Of a stretch of DNA of 64,000 bases, positions 45,467 through 58,600 are shown piece by piece. This stretch comes from Ehretia macrophylla (lineage: Eukaryota; Streptophyta; Magnoliopsida; Boraginales; Ehretiaceae). The notes below the pieces were generated by a model. It searched no databases. It was not told the origin of the DNA and saw only the letters and a program-made list of their open reading frames with translations. The DNA lies in assembly GCA_037974665.1 (NCBI GenBank), contig CM075773.1, forward strand, positions 63,456,763 through 63,520,762. The letters are read 5' to 3'. The first letter of the stretch is position 1; each line of letters begins with the position of its first letter. The translations under genes were made by a program, and so were the position numbers.

Positions 45467-47395
45467 TATCACGCCCCCAATTTGCTAAACAAATTTAGGG
45501 ATGAGACCGCTGCGAACCTAGGAAGATCAACTTCCGAAACTCGCAAGGCAACTAAGTAGTTCACGAAAACCATAACAAATACAACAATCCCAGAGCATCT
45601 GAACCGTAATAACATAATACATGTTGAAAGTCCCAAAGTCAAATCTAGATAAGTCTCCAAAGGCAACAATTTTCATACTGGAACCTAATTTGACTACAAT
45701 AAAATTGATAATAGCTCAAAGGAAAGACAAAAAGTGCAAGGCGTTCATAGACACGTAAACTGAAATCTGGTGTCCTCAATGTGGTTATCTACCCCAATCC
45801 CGACTACAGTGCTTATTCCTTAAGATCTGCAAAAACAAATTTTGAAAATAGAAATGCAAAAATGAGATATGAATCTCAGTAAATAGTAAAACACACAAAA
45901 AGAAAAATGTACTATACAAAAACATACGATATTTAAATTGATAAACAATAGGATATAATCTACCAAAAAAAAAACAAAAATTTCAAAGTCTAGAGAAATG
46001 CCATACTCACCAATATCAGTTATGCAAATAATAAAATTAATTAACATAGCGTCATAACAAAAATGAAACCCAATAGTACCAATAGTGGATCCAACAATAC
46101 AATGGCCGAGGCTACATACTGGTAGCACAGTCCCAAAAAGTGATTTGTTGTCGCATATACCACCAAAAGCAAGCGGGACTACTCCACGATATATTGGTGT
46201 ACGATCTCCACCAACAAATGGCACAAAAGCACGGCCATGAAATAAATGACACAAGGGTTTAAATTCATTATGATACATGATTCATATTTGTGTCGAAGGA
46301 AAACCGTTCATAAATTATATGGTACAAATACGCTAAAACTTGTAGATCCCAAGTTTCGTTTTAAACTTCCAAACTTTGTAGCTATATAATATCCTTAAGA
46401 ACTTTAGGAAAACAATTTGAGAATTCACTCGAGAATATATTTAAAATAATTTAAAACAAAACCATGCAAAGACAAAAGTGTAATTAAAAGAACACTTCAG
46501 AGAATTTGTAATGTTTTAATTGTCACTGACTTTTTTTTTATTCCTTTAGTGAACCGATGGCCAAAGTTCAATGCTGAGAATGTCACTGTATGAACAGTGA
46601 CATCATTGTTCATAAGGTGACATTATAAGATTTTTTTTTATTTGAAACTATAAAATACTTTTACTTGTTTTACTCTTTTTTTTTGGGCAAATACATACTA
46701 TATACTAATAAGAAAATCAATGCGTACATATCAAAATTTAAGAAGCCATAGTGCATGAAATAAACTAAAGGATTAACATACAAGTTTAAATAGAAAAAAT
46801 AAGTGGCTTAATAAGTAAATTTATAATATTTACAAGATAGATAGCAAAATAATAAATTAACAAAAAATCATAAGGCATCTCAGTAAGTTCGAACAAAAAA
46901 AATTAATAAATTTAACAATTTTGATAGATGCAAAATAGATTGGTAATTCGTATCCACCTCATAGACATAATAAAACATATTTCATAAAAATCAAAGGGGT
47001 ACTACTATCGAGGAGGGACTTCCTACTTACCTCTTTCTATTGCATGTTATGAAATCTAGAAATCCATGAACCCTTCAAGCCAATTACAATTCTAGATGTG
47101 TGGGTACACATCAATAACGATGCCAAGGAAATCCGCTAAGGCGAAAGTCCATATCACTACAAAAAAAAATTTCTCTTTCTCAGGAGGCAATAGGAGATGG
47201 AGAATATTTATATGATAAATCTAGGGTTAGAAATTAAGTAATAAGGCTGGGCCCTTAGTTAAGCATTTTCAAACAATAATAACCATAAAATCCAATTCCA
47301 ACTAGGATTTTACTTGCCAATAAATCAGCCTAGTTATATCATTATATCTAATTATATTTGGGTTAGTCTAACTACCAAAATTATGGGTCGTTACA
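45467..47395 (-). mobile_element. 5' LTR of the non-coding element, 1929 bp
   Basis: On the + strand it starts TATCACGCCCCC (G to A at base 2) and ends GGGTCGTTACA. It is adjoined by a primer-binding site on one side and a polypurine tract on the other, so it is shared between two element copies. The 152-aa open frame at 45820-46278 is within it and has no recognisable domain. Confidence 0.8.
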
Positions 47396-47636
47396 ATCTT
47401 CCTCCCTAAAAAAAAATTTCATCCTCGAAACTTACATACTTGAATCCCAAAGAAATACATTACTTTCGTGGTTAGACGAAGGAATACGTTCGAGTAAAGC
47501 ATTCATAATTATCTCCATGGCAAATCTATTTAACCAAAAACCTTCAAGTTAAAGTTTAACCTACCACTGATATAACCCCAAAACATGATAAATCATATTC
47601 CTTCTTAACAATATGCGTAAAGATCCCTCCAAGCCT
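47396..47636 (-). mobile_element. Truncated second internal region
   Basis: It matches 39244-39475 from the polypurine tract (tcttcctccctaaaaa) on. It stops at about 47636, where unrelated LINE-associated DNA begins. Confidence 0.75.
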
Positions 47637-48030
47637 TGGTTGATCTAGGTGATTGTAAGTGAGCTCGTACAAGAGTAAGATCATAAAGCCTCATGATTGA
47701 TCTGGGGTGCACGGGGAAGAGCTACTAGAGCTGACATCATAGTAGCTAAGGTGCATGGTTGATCTACGGTGCACGAGGAAAAGCTACTGGGCTAGCATAG
47801 TAGTAGCTAAGGTGCAAAAGAAGATCTAAATAACTTGTGAGAGTGATAAAGATGGATTTATCAGCAATGAATGTAGATCAAGGGGAGTTAAGTCCCAATT
47901 GGAGTTCACATATGAAAATGGGAAGATTTGTTAGGAGTTTTATTTGGGTAGAGAGAAATGATGCCAAGTATAGGAATTTAGGCTTTCACTCTAGAATTAT
48001 CTGGCATGTGAGGAGACTCATGGCACAACT
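47637..48030 (+). pseudogene. LINE fragment upstream of a solo LTR
   Basis: It contains IWVERNDAKYRNLGFHSR and then IIWHVRRLMAQL, typical of the region between RT and RNase H in plant L1 elements. The open frame is cut by the LTR at 48031 and continues at 50517. Positions 47690-47810 include a twofold repeat around ttgatct.cggtgcacg..gaa.agctact. Confidence 0.7.
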
Positions 48031-50516
48031 TGTGACGCCCGAGATTTTAGCCGTACATTTATTTACTGTTGCATCTATTGTTTGCTCATTTCCTTCTGTG
48101 CTTTATTAACTGGCTTCTTTAGCTACTATTCATCCCATTTTCAAACTATATTATATTAGTGAATTAGTATTTTTATTAAATCACATTAATTGTTAGAGGA
48201 GTGGGAAAAATGTGCAATTGAGCTAGAGGCGATAGGAGAGCTCGTTTAGAAAATGTTTTTAGTAGTTAAGTGAATAGTATTACGTAACAAACTTAGAGAT
48301 TTAAATAACTAACATTACTTTTCATCTTAGGCTCATTTTTAAGTTAATAACGCGCATTCTAGTGACCTTTTAAATACCCAAACTTGACCCCACCTCAACT
48401 TAATCTTATATAAATCACATAAGCTCATTAAAACACACAAAAAAAAGAAGAACAATGTGCAGGAATTACTGTAGCAGGCCAAAAATACCAAAGGAGAAGG
48501 AAAAAATGAGATTCTTGCTTCAACAATCTTGCATTTTGAGTTTCTAGATTCATCTTGGGAGGGGTTTTGAGCAACCTAGAGTCTTCAACAAGCTTCTTCA
48601 TCTTCAAAATTGTGAGGGAGATGCATTTATTTGTTTTTAAAGTTTATGTGCATATATTGAATTTTATTGATTTGTTGATATTAGCTATAAAACTTGTTAT
48701 GAATGCTTTCTATGAGTTATTTAATGTCTATAGAGCTAACTTTTGTGGTTTGATAACAAATTTAATGGTTGAATGTTGAATTTGATCAAAGAGATGATAA
48801 ATAGTGCCTAGAACTAGGGTTTTTGAGAAAATTTGCAAATTGGCTTGAATTGATGCCTCAAATAGGTGCTCTAGACCCTAGGGAAGGTAATTGAAAAGCC
48901 ACGTTAGGTTGAATCACTCGAATTTGAACTTTAGTGCATAAATAGCTTACTTTAAAAAGGGGGTTTTGCACGTTAGGCAATCCAGGCAAATTTGGGCATC
49001 GATTTGGGTATCCTTGAGCTAAGGAAGCACCTTTGGTGCTTTCGTTTCGCGAAATTGGGATTCGGTTAGTAGGGCTATAGTTCAAACCCGTTCGGGGCCT
49101 TCCCGAACTTTTGCTTCAAAAATGAGTTTTAGTGACTTTAAAGGGTACCTTTGAGCTTAATTAGGAATATAGAAAGACTAGGGTATGATTGGGAATCTCG
49201 AACCATGCTTAGGAGAAAGAAAGCTCGGTTAAAGGAAGGGGAAAAGTAGTTTTTAGCCTTTTTAGTTGCAATTGGAACTTGTTGTGTGTTAGTAATGCCT
49301 TGCATTGAATATTTAGGATGTATTTAAGTTATTTGAGTAGATTATTGGAAGAAATTATGTTGATTGCTTCTTTTGGCATCTATTAGTTAATATCGTGCTT
49401 TTATGAACTTTTATCGTGCATATATGTGTGTGAGGGCGGCCTCCTTTTTCGTCCTTCTTACGTGTTATGTGATATATTGATTGTTGTGACTTGTTTTGGG
49501 TTGCGCAACCTATATCGGACATGGTAGCGTCGAGAAACACGGGCGGCATTGGGCTTGCCGTGCTCCCTCGACTACCCTGGTGCCTATTCCCTTTCTCGCT
49601 GAGGCATACTCCACTACCCCAGAGGCATGGTTCACCTGCTGGGCATGGACCTACCTCGGGAGAAAGGGTCATAGGATCGGGATACATCCGGAGTATCCTA
49701 ATTGTGGTGTTTGGGGTTTGCCGGCATATTCGTGATACTCGTGGATCGTGGCTCGTGGATGAAGTCTTGGAAGTGGAACCGTATCCTTTTTAAAGTGATT
49801 AATAGTTCGATTTATTGTCTTGATAGTTTATGTGGCTTGTATATGTGTACTTGTGTTGCATATCATATTGCACGTTGGCATGTTGCATCACCTCCCTCGC
49901 TGGGCAACATTGTTGCTCATTCCTCATTTAATATGTTTCAGGTGAAGTTGAGGTGAACCCTCAGCTGATAGAAGAAGAGGAAGTTCACGTAGATCAGAAT
50001 CCGTGACTTTGTGTGCTGAGGTGGATTTTATGTGCTTCTTGCGTGGAGTTCTTGTTAATATTGTATTTTGAGACCTTGGTGTCTTGTGTATATGTCTAGT
50101 AGCTGTGGACTAGAATGTTAAAGAAAGTTGTTGGATTGTAATAATGAATTCTAGACTTTAATTTCTCTTGCATGCTTGGAGTGTTTGTTGATTTTCATAT
50201 GGAACTTAGAATTTTATTGTATTTAACTACTTATGGCTAAACTAACTTATCTCGCATGCTTGTGTGCTTAAGTAGAATGTTGTTGCTCCAAGGCTCGGAT
50301 GGCCTTGTGATTGTGTTTTAGCTTTGGAGACATTAGTAGACAAGTTGTTATTATAGTTCAAAAGTCTTGAGTGGCTATTTGCAGGTAACAGTTTAGTGCT
50401 ATAAACATGGGAAACTCCGTCCATTTTCCCCTAAATTTCGTGCTCGGGGTTTGGATTTGGGTGAGAATAGCATGATAAATAGGAGTCCCGGTCTCGTGAG
50501 GGATCGGGGCGTTGCA
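48031..50516 (+). mobile_element. Solo LTR, 2486 bp, family Y, perfect target duplication
   Basis: Starts TGTGACGCCCGAG and ends GGGGCGTTGCA, flanked by CAACT at 48026-48030 and 50517-50521. It is the reverse of 11830-14289 and 32362-34826, and the three copies together define the family. The GC-rich block is at about 49490-49705. Open frames of 79-110 aa across that block on both strands are not conserved as proteins. Confidence 0.92.
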
Positions 50517-50717
50517 CAACTGTTTCAAGCTAATCTTTTAAAGAGATGGCAATAGAAGGGAGACTTAAATTTGGCAACCTCCTTCTATTGTTCGTATGAA
50601 AGACCACCTTATATTTGGTTTCTTTGTTCAATTGGGCCAGCAAAATACTTTTAAAACTGAAATTTTGGCTCTTATAAAAGAATTGCAGTTTTGCAAAGAG
50701 AAAAGAATTTGCAATTT
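50517..50717 (+). pseudogene. LINE fragment downstream of the solo LTR, RNase H part
   Basis: It continues from 48030 with FQANLLKRW, then TFKTEILALIKELQFCKEK, the RNase H domain around its conserved E. Stops are present. It parallels 20350-20590. Confidence 0.75.
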
Positions 50718-51248
50718 TTGGCACAAATGGTAACCCAAGATGCACAGCTAATCAAATTCACAAAAAAGGAAAAGAACAATAAAAGTTATTGAAAATCAAG
50801 AAAAAAAAAAGCTAAAAACGTATCAGATAGTGAATTCAATCAAGAAAATAAAACTCTATCAAATAGTGAATTCAATCAAGAAAATAAATATAACTAATAA
50901 TTCAAGAAAACAAAACATAGAATAGGGTCTAAATTTAGATACATAAACCAAATCACCAAGATAGTCGACAGAGAATTGTGTAGGCCATGGAAATTTGTTA
51001 GGTGCATGGGTGAGTTTGTATTTGTGTATTAGCGGGTAATGGTGTGGCAATTGAATTTAAGATCGAAAACCCAAAAATGCCCACCGGTTTGTTATGCATG
51101 ATTTGTAAACATTCATGTAATTGAATCTGTTGTTGTTTCTTCATTGTTTTGCATATCAAATTATGAATGAATTTAGACAAGAATAAGTTAATCAGAGATA
51201 GGACTCTGAAGTGGTTATAATTAACAAACCGCCCATGTAAGAATTTGA
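50718..51248. repeat. LINE-associated repeat, copy 3 (longer form)
   Basis: It matches 20586-21125 along its full length, ending gcccatgtaagaatttgag where a chromovirus pol fragment begins. Confidence 0.8.
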
Positions 51249-53897
51249 GTAACAATTAAAAACAAATATCATTTATCTCTTATTGAGGAGTTGTTTGATC
51301 TATGACAAGGGGGGGAGGATATATTCCAAATTTGATTTGAGACAGGGGTATTATCAACTCTGGATTCGCATGGAAGATGTAACAAAAACTGCATTTCGAA
51401 CTTGATATATACATTATGAGTTTATTGTGATGCCTTTTGGGTTGACTAATGGTCAAGCTGCTTTCATAGATCTTATGCATTGGGTATTCTGACCATACTT
51501 AGATCAGTTTGTGGTAATATTCAATGATGATATACTTGTATATTCTAAAACTGAGTTTGAGCATGAACAATATCTACATTTGGTTTTACAAAAACTTCAA
51601 CAACATCAATTATATGCCAAATTTAATAAATGTGAATTCTGGTTGTAACAAGTTGCTTTTCTAGGCCATATTATTTCTCAGCAGAGTATTGCAGTAGATC
51701 TTGCAAAGATTAAAGTAGTCTTGTCCCGGAAGAGACCCAAGAATATGACCGAGGTGCATAGTTTTCTTGGCTTAACTGGGTAGTATCGCAGATTTGTTTA
51801 AGATTTTTCCAAGATTGCAGGCCTTTTGATCACCAAGCTTACTCTGAAAAGGACCAGTTTTATCTGAGATGATAAATATGAGAGTAGTTTTCAAGAATTG
51901 AAGAAAAGATTGACTACAGCTCCTATTCTCGCATTGCTCGAGGGAAATAAAAACTTTGTGATTTACAGCGATGCTTCGAAAGAAGGTTTGGCTGCGTATT
52001 GATGCAGAATGGTAGGGTAATCGTCTATGCCTCCCCAGAAATTGAAACCATATGAGGGCAATTATCCTACTCATAATCTATAATTGGTTGCTATTGTGTT
52101 CGCACTGAAAAATGGCGCCATTATTTATGGGGTAACCGATTTGAGATATATAGTAATCACGAGAGTTTGAAATAACTATTTTCGTATAAAGAACTGAATA
52201 TGAGGCAAAGGCGTTGGATGGAGCTACTGGATGACTATAATTGTGCCATTAATTACTTGTCAGGAAAAGCAAATGTCGTTACTGATGCACTTAACCGAAA
52301 AGCAAGCTTGCAAGTATGATAATTAAGAGTTAGGAATTAGTAGAGAATATCAGTTTGTGGAAGCCAGAAACTACTCAAGCCAGGATTCTATTTGCAAATT
52401 TACAAGTTTAGCTCTTGTTATTGTCTCAGATTCGTGAAGCTCAGCAGAATGATCCACAACTTCAGAAAATCAAAGATCGAATCAAATTGGGAAAGTCTGA
52501 TTTTAAAGTGCATCATGATGGTATTCTGCGCTTCAAAAACAGGGTTTATGTCCTTAATGATCAAAACTTGAAAAAGGAGATCCTTGATAAGGCTCACAAT
52601 ACTAAATATACCATTTACCCAGGTGATACTAAAATGTATCAGGATCTGAAGCATCACTATTGGTGGAACAATATGAAAAAGGAGATTGTCGAGTTTGTAT
52701 CCTGATGCTTGACTTGTTAGCAAGTTAAAGCAGAATACCAGCGACCAGCAAGTCTGTTACAACCTTTGGCCATTCCTAGATAGAAATGGGACCATGTTAC
52801 AATTGATTTCGTTACAGATTTTCCAAGGACAATGAAAGTTTTTGATGTTGTATGGGTTGTGGTGGACAGGCTAACAAAGACTGCTCACTTTATCCCAATG
52901 AATAAGCATGACGGTCTTGAGAAACTAGCAGATCTGTATATTGCAAATATTGTGAAACTACAAGAAGTGCCGGTGAGTATTGTACCAGATAGAGATCCTC
53001 GATTCACGTCTCAATTCTAGCATCGGTTGCAGGTATTGTTGGGCATTAAATTGAGTTTCAACACAACTTATCATCTTCAGACTGATGAGAAATCATAGAG
53101 AACTATCTGAATATTAAAGGATATGCTGAGGGCTTGTGTATTAGATTTCAAAAAGAGTTGGAAGAAACATCTACCTCTAGCGAAGTTCACATATAACAAC
53201 AGTTATCAATCTCCTATTGACATGGCTCCATATGAGGCTTTGTATGGACGTAAATTTCGGCCTCCTTTATATTGGGATGAAGTTGGGGAAATGAAAATCA
53301 TTGATCTAACCTTGTTGCCTGAACTTCTGGAGATGATTGAAAATGTGCATCTCATCCGTCGAAGGAGGCTTACTGCTTAAAGCAGGCAGAAGAGTTATGC
53401 TGAAAAGCATAGGCGGGACATGGAATTTGAGGTAGGTGATCAAGTTTTCTTAAAAATATCTCCCCGTAAGGGTTTTGTGCGACATAGTAAAAGTGGAAAA
53501 GCTGAGTTTGAGATATGTTGGGCCTTTTGAAATCATTGTAAGGGTTGGTAAGTTGGCTTATCACTTGGCATTGCCTCCTAGTCTTTTGAAACTTCATGAT
53601 GTGTTTCATGGGTCCATGTTAAGAAAGTATCATCCTGATCCGTCTCATGTGCTTGAGTCAGAACCGTTACAGCTTAATGAGAACTTGTCTTATAAGGAGA
53701 ATCCTATTTGTATTCTAGATCAGAAAGTTCAAGAGTTGCGTACAAAGATGATTCTAATGGTTAAAGTCTTGTGGAATCACCATGGTATAGAAGAGGCTAC
53801 TTTGGAGAGGCGAGATCAGATAAAGCAACAACACCCTGAGTTGTTTCGAGAATCAAGTAAGAATTTCGATGACAAAATTATTTTAAGGGGGAGAGGA
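51249..53897 (+). pseudogene. Chromovirus (Ty3, Tekay/Del-like) pol fragment, element A
   Basis: It starts inside the reverse transcriptase and matches 58190-60840 of element B. In order: RT with a FNDDILVYS box near 51520 (B has FIDDILIYS), RNase H, integrase zinc-binding region near 52570-52720, integrase core with VVVDRLTKTAHFIPM near 52860, integrase C-end with GPFEIIVRVGKLAYHLALP near 53520, and a chromodomain-like tail at about 53690-53850. Numerous stops and frameshifts make it a pseudogene. gag, protease and the first part of RT are missing; the break at 51249 joins the LINE-associated repeat. It ends with a polypurine tract, ttaagggggagagga, against the LTR at 53898. Confidence 0.9.
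53690..53850 (+). pseudogene. Chromodomain of element A
   Basis: PICILDQKVQELRTK, then VLWNHHGIEEATLE, then RDQIKQQHPELF: the type II chromodomain layout of Tekay-like elements, which lets the integrase tether to chromatin. It is open in the 53475-53918 frame. Confidence 0.75.
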
Positions 53898-55950
53898 TGT
53901 GAAACCCGAACCCGATAATAGTAAATATTTAATTAAGGTGCATCTACTATTTGCATTTAATTGACTTGTTCTTGTTATTTGAATCGTTAAGTGCCTACAA
54001 TACATTTAAAGTAAGTAGAGTTAATGATAATTAAAAAGTAGAATACAAAGTAATTAGTATAATAAGGGCATTATGGTACATAAGCTATTTTAAGCTAGCA
54101 ATTAACATGTGGCAACACTAGAACTGTCTATCTAAGTCAAACAAAGTCAAAAATCTAACAAAGTAAAAGAAATAAAAAGAAGATAAGAGAGAGATGTGAG
54201 ATATCGGTTATAAGAGAGAAAAAAAAAGAGAAAGCAAACAACTAGGGCAAAACCGTGAGGGAAGAAGAGAGAAGGAAAAAGAAGAAAAATGAGGGAAATC
54301 TTGTTTTCTAGCTCAATTTCTAGCTCTTTTGCTCTTTCTCTACAAGAATAAGGCGAGGGGTTCATGTATTTGTGTATTTTCTTGTAGTTTAAAGAGTGGT
54401 AAGTTTATGTGAATGCTAGGAAATGATGGTTTAAGCAATGAAATTTCATATTAACATGATCAATGCAAAGAACTTGTGCACAATGCTTTAGAAAGTTAGA
54501 AATTTTGTATGTTGTTTAATATGTAGGTTATAGTTATATTATGGTATGGAAGACTTAGCTATGGAATCATGTTCTAGAATGTTTATTGCAAGAATTTGTG
54601 TATTATAACTCTTGGTAATTAGAATTTTATGTGAATGATCTAGTTGTGTAGTATGTTGCTTAATATGTAGTTTATGTGTTTGATAAAATGTGTGAATGAT
54701 TATTCTTGGCTCAATCGAATTGCTCAACACCTACATATATATAAATTCATGCAAATAAGGCTTAAAAGGTCAAAATTTTAGCCTTTTTGGGGTGGTTTCG
54801 TGATCGAACAATATTTTTTAGCATTTTCCAGCTTTGGATTTCAAGTGGAATGCTACTTTATTTGTGTTGCTAGTTAATTGGATGCTTAAATTGTTACTAA
54901 GTGAACTTAACGGCACTCACAAGCAAGCTTCTACCTATTGGAAAGTGGGTAAAATGTATGTGTATGCAAGTGAATCTCTTAAATGAATGCTTAAGTAGAA
55001 ATACTTTCATACGTATTTGTGCTTTGGTTATTAATGCTTATGGAGTAATATTGCTTATTATAATGCTAGAGGGGAAACCCACTTTGTTGTCCCCTTGTTT
55101 TAAGTGCTCATTGAATGAATGTTTTAATGATTGATTGCGTGATATCGTAAGGTTGCAACCTTTTATCAAGGCACGGTTGTGTTGTGTCTCCACTGGGCGA
55201 CAGTGGGCTTGCCAGTGGTTACATGACCTCTGTGACCTATTCCCTCACTCGCTTAGGGTGAAGGCCTTGGGGTGTTAGGTCGTAGGATTTTGGGGTACAT
55301 CCGGAGTACACCCACCGGTGATATAAGGGATTATCTACATTGCAATCGCAAAGGAGCAAATGAAGTGGGAGTGATAAGGTTGGAATGAAATCGTATCCTT
55401 TACTTGAGTGTTTATATAGTTTTATATTACTTGATTGAGTGCTTTCATGCTTCTTGTTATTGTCTAATGCCTACTTAATGTCTATTTATTGCTTTGATAC
55501 ATGTTACTTGGCATATGTGCATTATGAAAAGGTTTTCAAAAGCCTCCCCGACCTTCCCTCAGTGAGTTAATGGTTGCTTACCCCATTTATTCAACAATTT
55601 CAGGTGAAGCCAAAGTAACCCCTCAAGAAGAAGATTGAAGATAATTTGCTTGCTTGCTTGAAAGGTTGGCATGTGTTTTGGCTATGATCTAGGAATGCGG
55701 ATTATGATGTTTTACAAGTTGTATAGCTCGTTTTGCAATAAAGTTTTATTGTGCACATGTTGGATCATAGCTTTTGACATGTAGAAATTAAAGAAGCTAG
55801 TTGTAAGTTTATGAACTACTTTGGAAATGTAACAAAAGCATGTTTAGCTTACCTTTGGACTTGGAATTGTATATGTTGCTAGGTTTGCATAGACTTATTA
55901 CGGAAAAATGTTATGTTTAACATGATATGCATAAACAGAGTTTCAAGAAG
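53898..55950 (+). mobile_element. Chromovirus LTR shared between elements A and B
   Basis: Starts TGTGAAACCCG right after the polypurine tract of A. It is the 3' LTR of A and lies where the 5' LTR of B should be. Homology to 14396-15775 and to the LTR pieces at 60841-61625 and 62095-62400 runs to cagagtttcaagaag near 55953. The expected LTR end and a clear iMet primer-binding site are not visible, so the junction with B is probably deleted. The GC-rich block is at about 55185-55345. Confidence 0.8.
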
Positions 55951-56184
55951 CATAGATTGCATGAGTCGGGATAGGACTCTAGGTCTAAGGGTAGAGGTTT
56001 AAATGTGAATGTGAATTTGCATGAATGTGCACACATACAAAGTGAAAAACATGCATTAAGTGATAATTGTACCATATGTGGCTAATGTGAACAATGTGTA
56101 TTAAGTGAAATTGTTCTTTATGTGATATTCTTGTGATTTATTTTGCATACCTGTTATAACACGTGTACCTTCTAAAGATTAAAG
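55951..56184 (+). mobile_element. Leader of element B
   Basis: AT-rich sequence between the LTR and the gag start; no primer-binding site recognised. Confidence 0.45.
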
Positions 56185-57350
56185 ATGGCAGAAAGAGTTC
56201 TTAGCCCCAGACGTAGACCCCGAATATGTGATGATGCACAGGGATCTGGGGAAGCCAGACAACTGCCTATTAGTGAGCAAGTCTTAGACAAAATGGCTGC
56301 GACAATGGATCAAATAGGGTATTAGAGCGACAAGAGCAGCGATGGGCTAATAATCCTAGAAATGGTAAAAACGGTACTAATGGTAACTGTGGCAACGGAA
56401 ATAGAAATAATAATGGCAATAGTAACCAACTAGAGAGATTTATGAGATATAGGACGCCTAGATTTCAAGGGGATCCTGATGATGTGAAAGCTGAGGCGTG
56501 GTTAGGTAGGATTGAGAAAATTTACAATGCCCTTGAATACACCAATGAGAAAAAAGTCACTTATTATGTGTTCTTGCTCGACGGTGATGCCGAGCAATGG
56601 TGAAGAACAGTGAAATTGAGGTAGGACATCAAGATATCCCGTATCTATGGGCTAATTTTGTGAAAGAATTATGAGACAACTAATCCTAGAGATTGCCTGG
56701 GAAATGAAATAAGAAGAATTCATGTCACTAAAGCAAGGTAGTATAACCGTTGCTCAATATGAAGCTACATTTAATAGATTGTCACATTTTGCTCCTGAGC
56801 TAGTTCAGTCCATAAGGAAGAGGATCCTAAGATTTATTTGTGGGTTGAGGCTCGATATTCAGGATAGTTTGGCCCCATTCCAGTTCTCTACATATAGTGA
56901 TGCTTTTAATGCCGCAGCGCGTGTTGAGAAACGGAAACTTGAGGTCAGAGCAAAGTCTAGTCAGTCAAGTAAGAGGCCTTTTTAGCCTCAGAGCCAGAGT
57001 CAACCGTGACACTTTTAGTCCTAGAGTCAGTCTCAGGGACAATAGAGGCCGAGCCAGAGTCAAGGCCAAAGTCAAAATAAGCCGGCAGTGACAAAATCTC
57101 AGCAGGGCAGTGCCGCCACTTCCTCATTCAGAGCTTCCTCTGGGGGTAATGCAGCTAGTCAGAGTCAGCAGCGTACCCATTGTAACTGTAGAAGACATAC
57201 TGAAGCTAATTGCTGGAGAAAAACTGGGAGATGTACTGGCTGTGGTAATGACCAACATCGGGCCAAGGATTGTCCTAAGTTTAAGAATGTTCAGGGGCAG
57301 GCCTCGAGTCAGGGCAACTAGAATAGACCTGCGGGTAATTCTTCTACATA
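56185..57350 (+). pseudogene. Chromovirus gag, element B
   Basis: The likely start is the ATG at 56185 (MAERVLSPRRRPR). A stop near 56320 and frame changes follow. The capsid-type segment includes YRTPRFQGDPDDVKAE and IEKIYNALE near 56455-56540, then a stop after DAEQW near 56600, and SITVAQYEATFNRLSHFAPE in the open frame 56722-56985. A CCHC zinc knuckle, CTGCGNDQHRAKDC, is at 57232-57273. Gag would form the cytoplasmic particle that packages element RNA. Not functional as it stands. Confidence 0.9.
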
Positions 57351-57366
57351 ACAAGTTCAGGCTAGA

Positions 57367-57939
57367 GTGTATGTTATCAATCAGGAGGAGTTACTTGAGG
57401 TAGTTACAATAGTCAAAGGTACATTTCTAATTTTAAATCAGTTAGTTAAAGTATTAATTGACCCCGGTGCTACCCATTCATTTATCACTCCCCCTTGTGT
57501 GCAACGTGTTGAATTAAAAATTGAGAAGTCGCCATATAAAATTGAAGAAAATACACCCATGGGTACAAAATTTGTCACTGAGTATGTGTGTAAAACATGT
57601 GAAATTCATATAAAGGGGCAAAATTTTCCCGCCGACCTTATCCTACTTCCCTTCCAAGACTATGAGGTTATTTTGGGTATGGATTGGTTAGCAAAGTATC
57701 ATGCTCAGCTTAACTGTAGAACAAAAGTAGTAAGGTTTCAAATACCTAGCCGACCAGTGATAGAGGTAGCAGGGAATCATAACTCTTCCGGGATTTTTCT
57801 TTTTTCTTCAACTAAAGCTTCTAAGCTTTTGTGCAAAAGGTGTGATGCATATATTGCTTACTTGATTAACGAACCCTCTAATAAATTGAATTTGAGTGAA
57901 GTTCCAGTTGTTAAAGTGTATCCAGATATATTTCCTTAG
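57367..57939 (+). pseudogene. Chromovirus protease, element B
   Basis: VLIDPGATHSFI near 57450-57486 is the aspartic protease active-site box (usually DSGATHSF; S is P here), and VILGMDWLAKYHA near 57667-57705 is the conserved C-terminal signature. The frame ends in a TAG at 57937-57939 within sequence that should join to RT, so the polyprotein is broken. Confidence 0.9.
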
Positions 57940-58600
57940 GAGTTACCAGGGTTGCCACCGTAGCGGGAAATAGAATTTGTAATTGACTTGATGCCAAGGA
58001 CTTCACCCATATCTAAAGCACCGTATAGAATGGCTTTTACTGAACTTCAAGAGTTAAAAGTCCAATTGCAGGGGTTGTTAGAGAAGGGATTCATTCAGTC
58101 GAGCTCTTCACCGTGGGGTGCGCCCATGCTATTTGTGAAAAAGAAAGATGCCATGCTGCGATTGTGTATTGATTACCGGGGGCCTGAATCAGGTAACAAT
58201 TAAAAACAAATATCATTTACCTCTTATGAGGAATTCTTTGATCTATTACAAGGGGCGAGGATATATTCCAAATTTGATTTGAGGCAAGGGTATTATCAAC
58301 TTCAGATTCGCATGGAAGATGTACCAAAAACTGCATTTCGAACTAGATATGTACATTATGAGTTTATTGTGATGCCTTTTGGGTCGACTAATGCTCCAAC
58401 TACTTTCATAGATCTTATGCATCGGGTATTCCGACTATACTTAGATCAGTTTGTGGTAATATTCATTGATGATATACTTATATATTCTAAAACTGAGTTT
58501 GAGCATGAACAACATCTACATTTGGTTTTACAGAAGCTTCAACAACATCAATTATATGCCAAATTTAATAAATGTGAATTCTAGTTGTAACAAGTTGCTT
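57940..58600 (+). pseudogene. Chromovirus reverse transcriptase, element B
   Basis: The N-part has [14 protein letters not shown] and [16 protein letters not shown], followed by CIDYR; a frame break near 58190 removes the usual LNKVT link. It resumes with [17 protein letters not shown], then [12 protein letters not shown], and the catalytic [12 protein letters not shown] near 58462-58490. In-frame stops at 57937, near 57961 and at 58582 also occur. Confidence 0.92.

Larger units (their letters stand above)
37292..47395 (-). mobile_element. Minus-strand LTR retrotransposon without visible coding capacity, about 10.1 kb including a nested LTR
   Basis: It has two similar LTRs (37292-39243 and 45467-47395) in the same orientation, a primer-binding-like site beside the right LTR and a polypurine tract beside the left one, which fixes the minus orientation. 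After removing the nested solo LTR (41385-44197), the internal region is about 3.4 kb. I see no gag, protease, RT or integrase motif in it, so it looks like a large non-autonomous derivative (LARD-like). No clear target duplication is found, because the right LTR is followed by more internal sequence, not by host DNA. Confidence 0.75.

Noticed and set aside
45820..46278. 152-aa minus-strand open frame
   Set aside because: It lies wholly inside an LTR; the paralogous frame at 37782-38131 is broken by indels, and the hydrophobic tail is the translation of AT-rich DNA.
55951..56184. Primer-binding site of element B
   Set aside because: I looked for a tggtatcagagc-like site after the LTR and found none, so it is not annotated.
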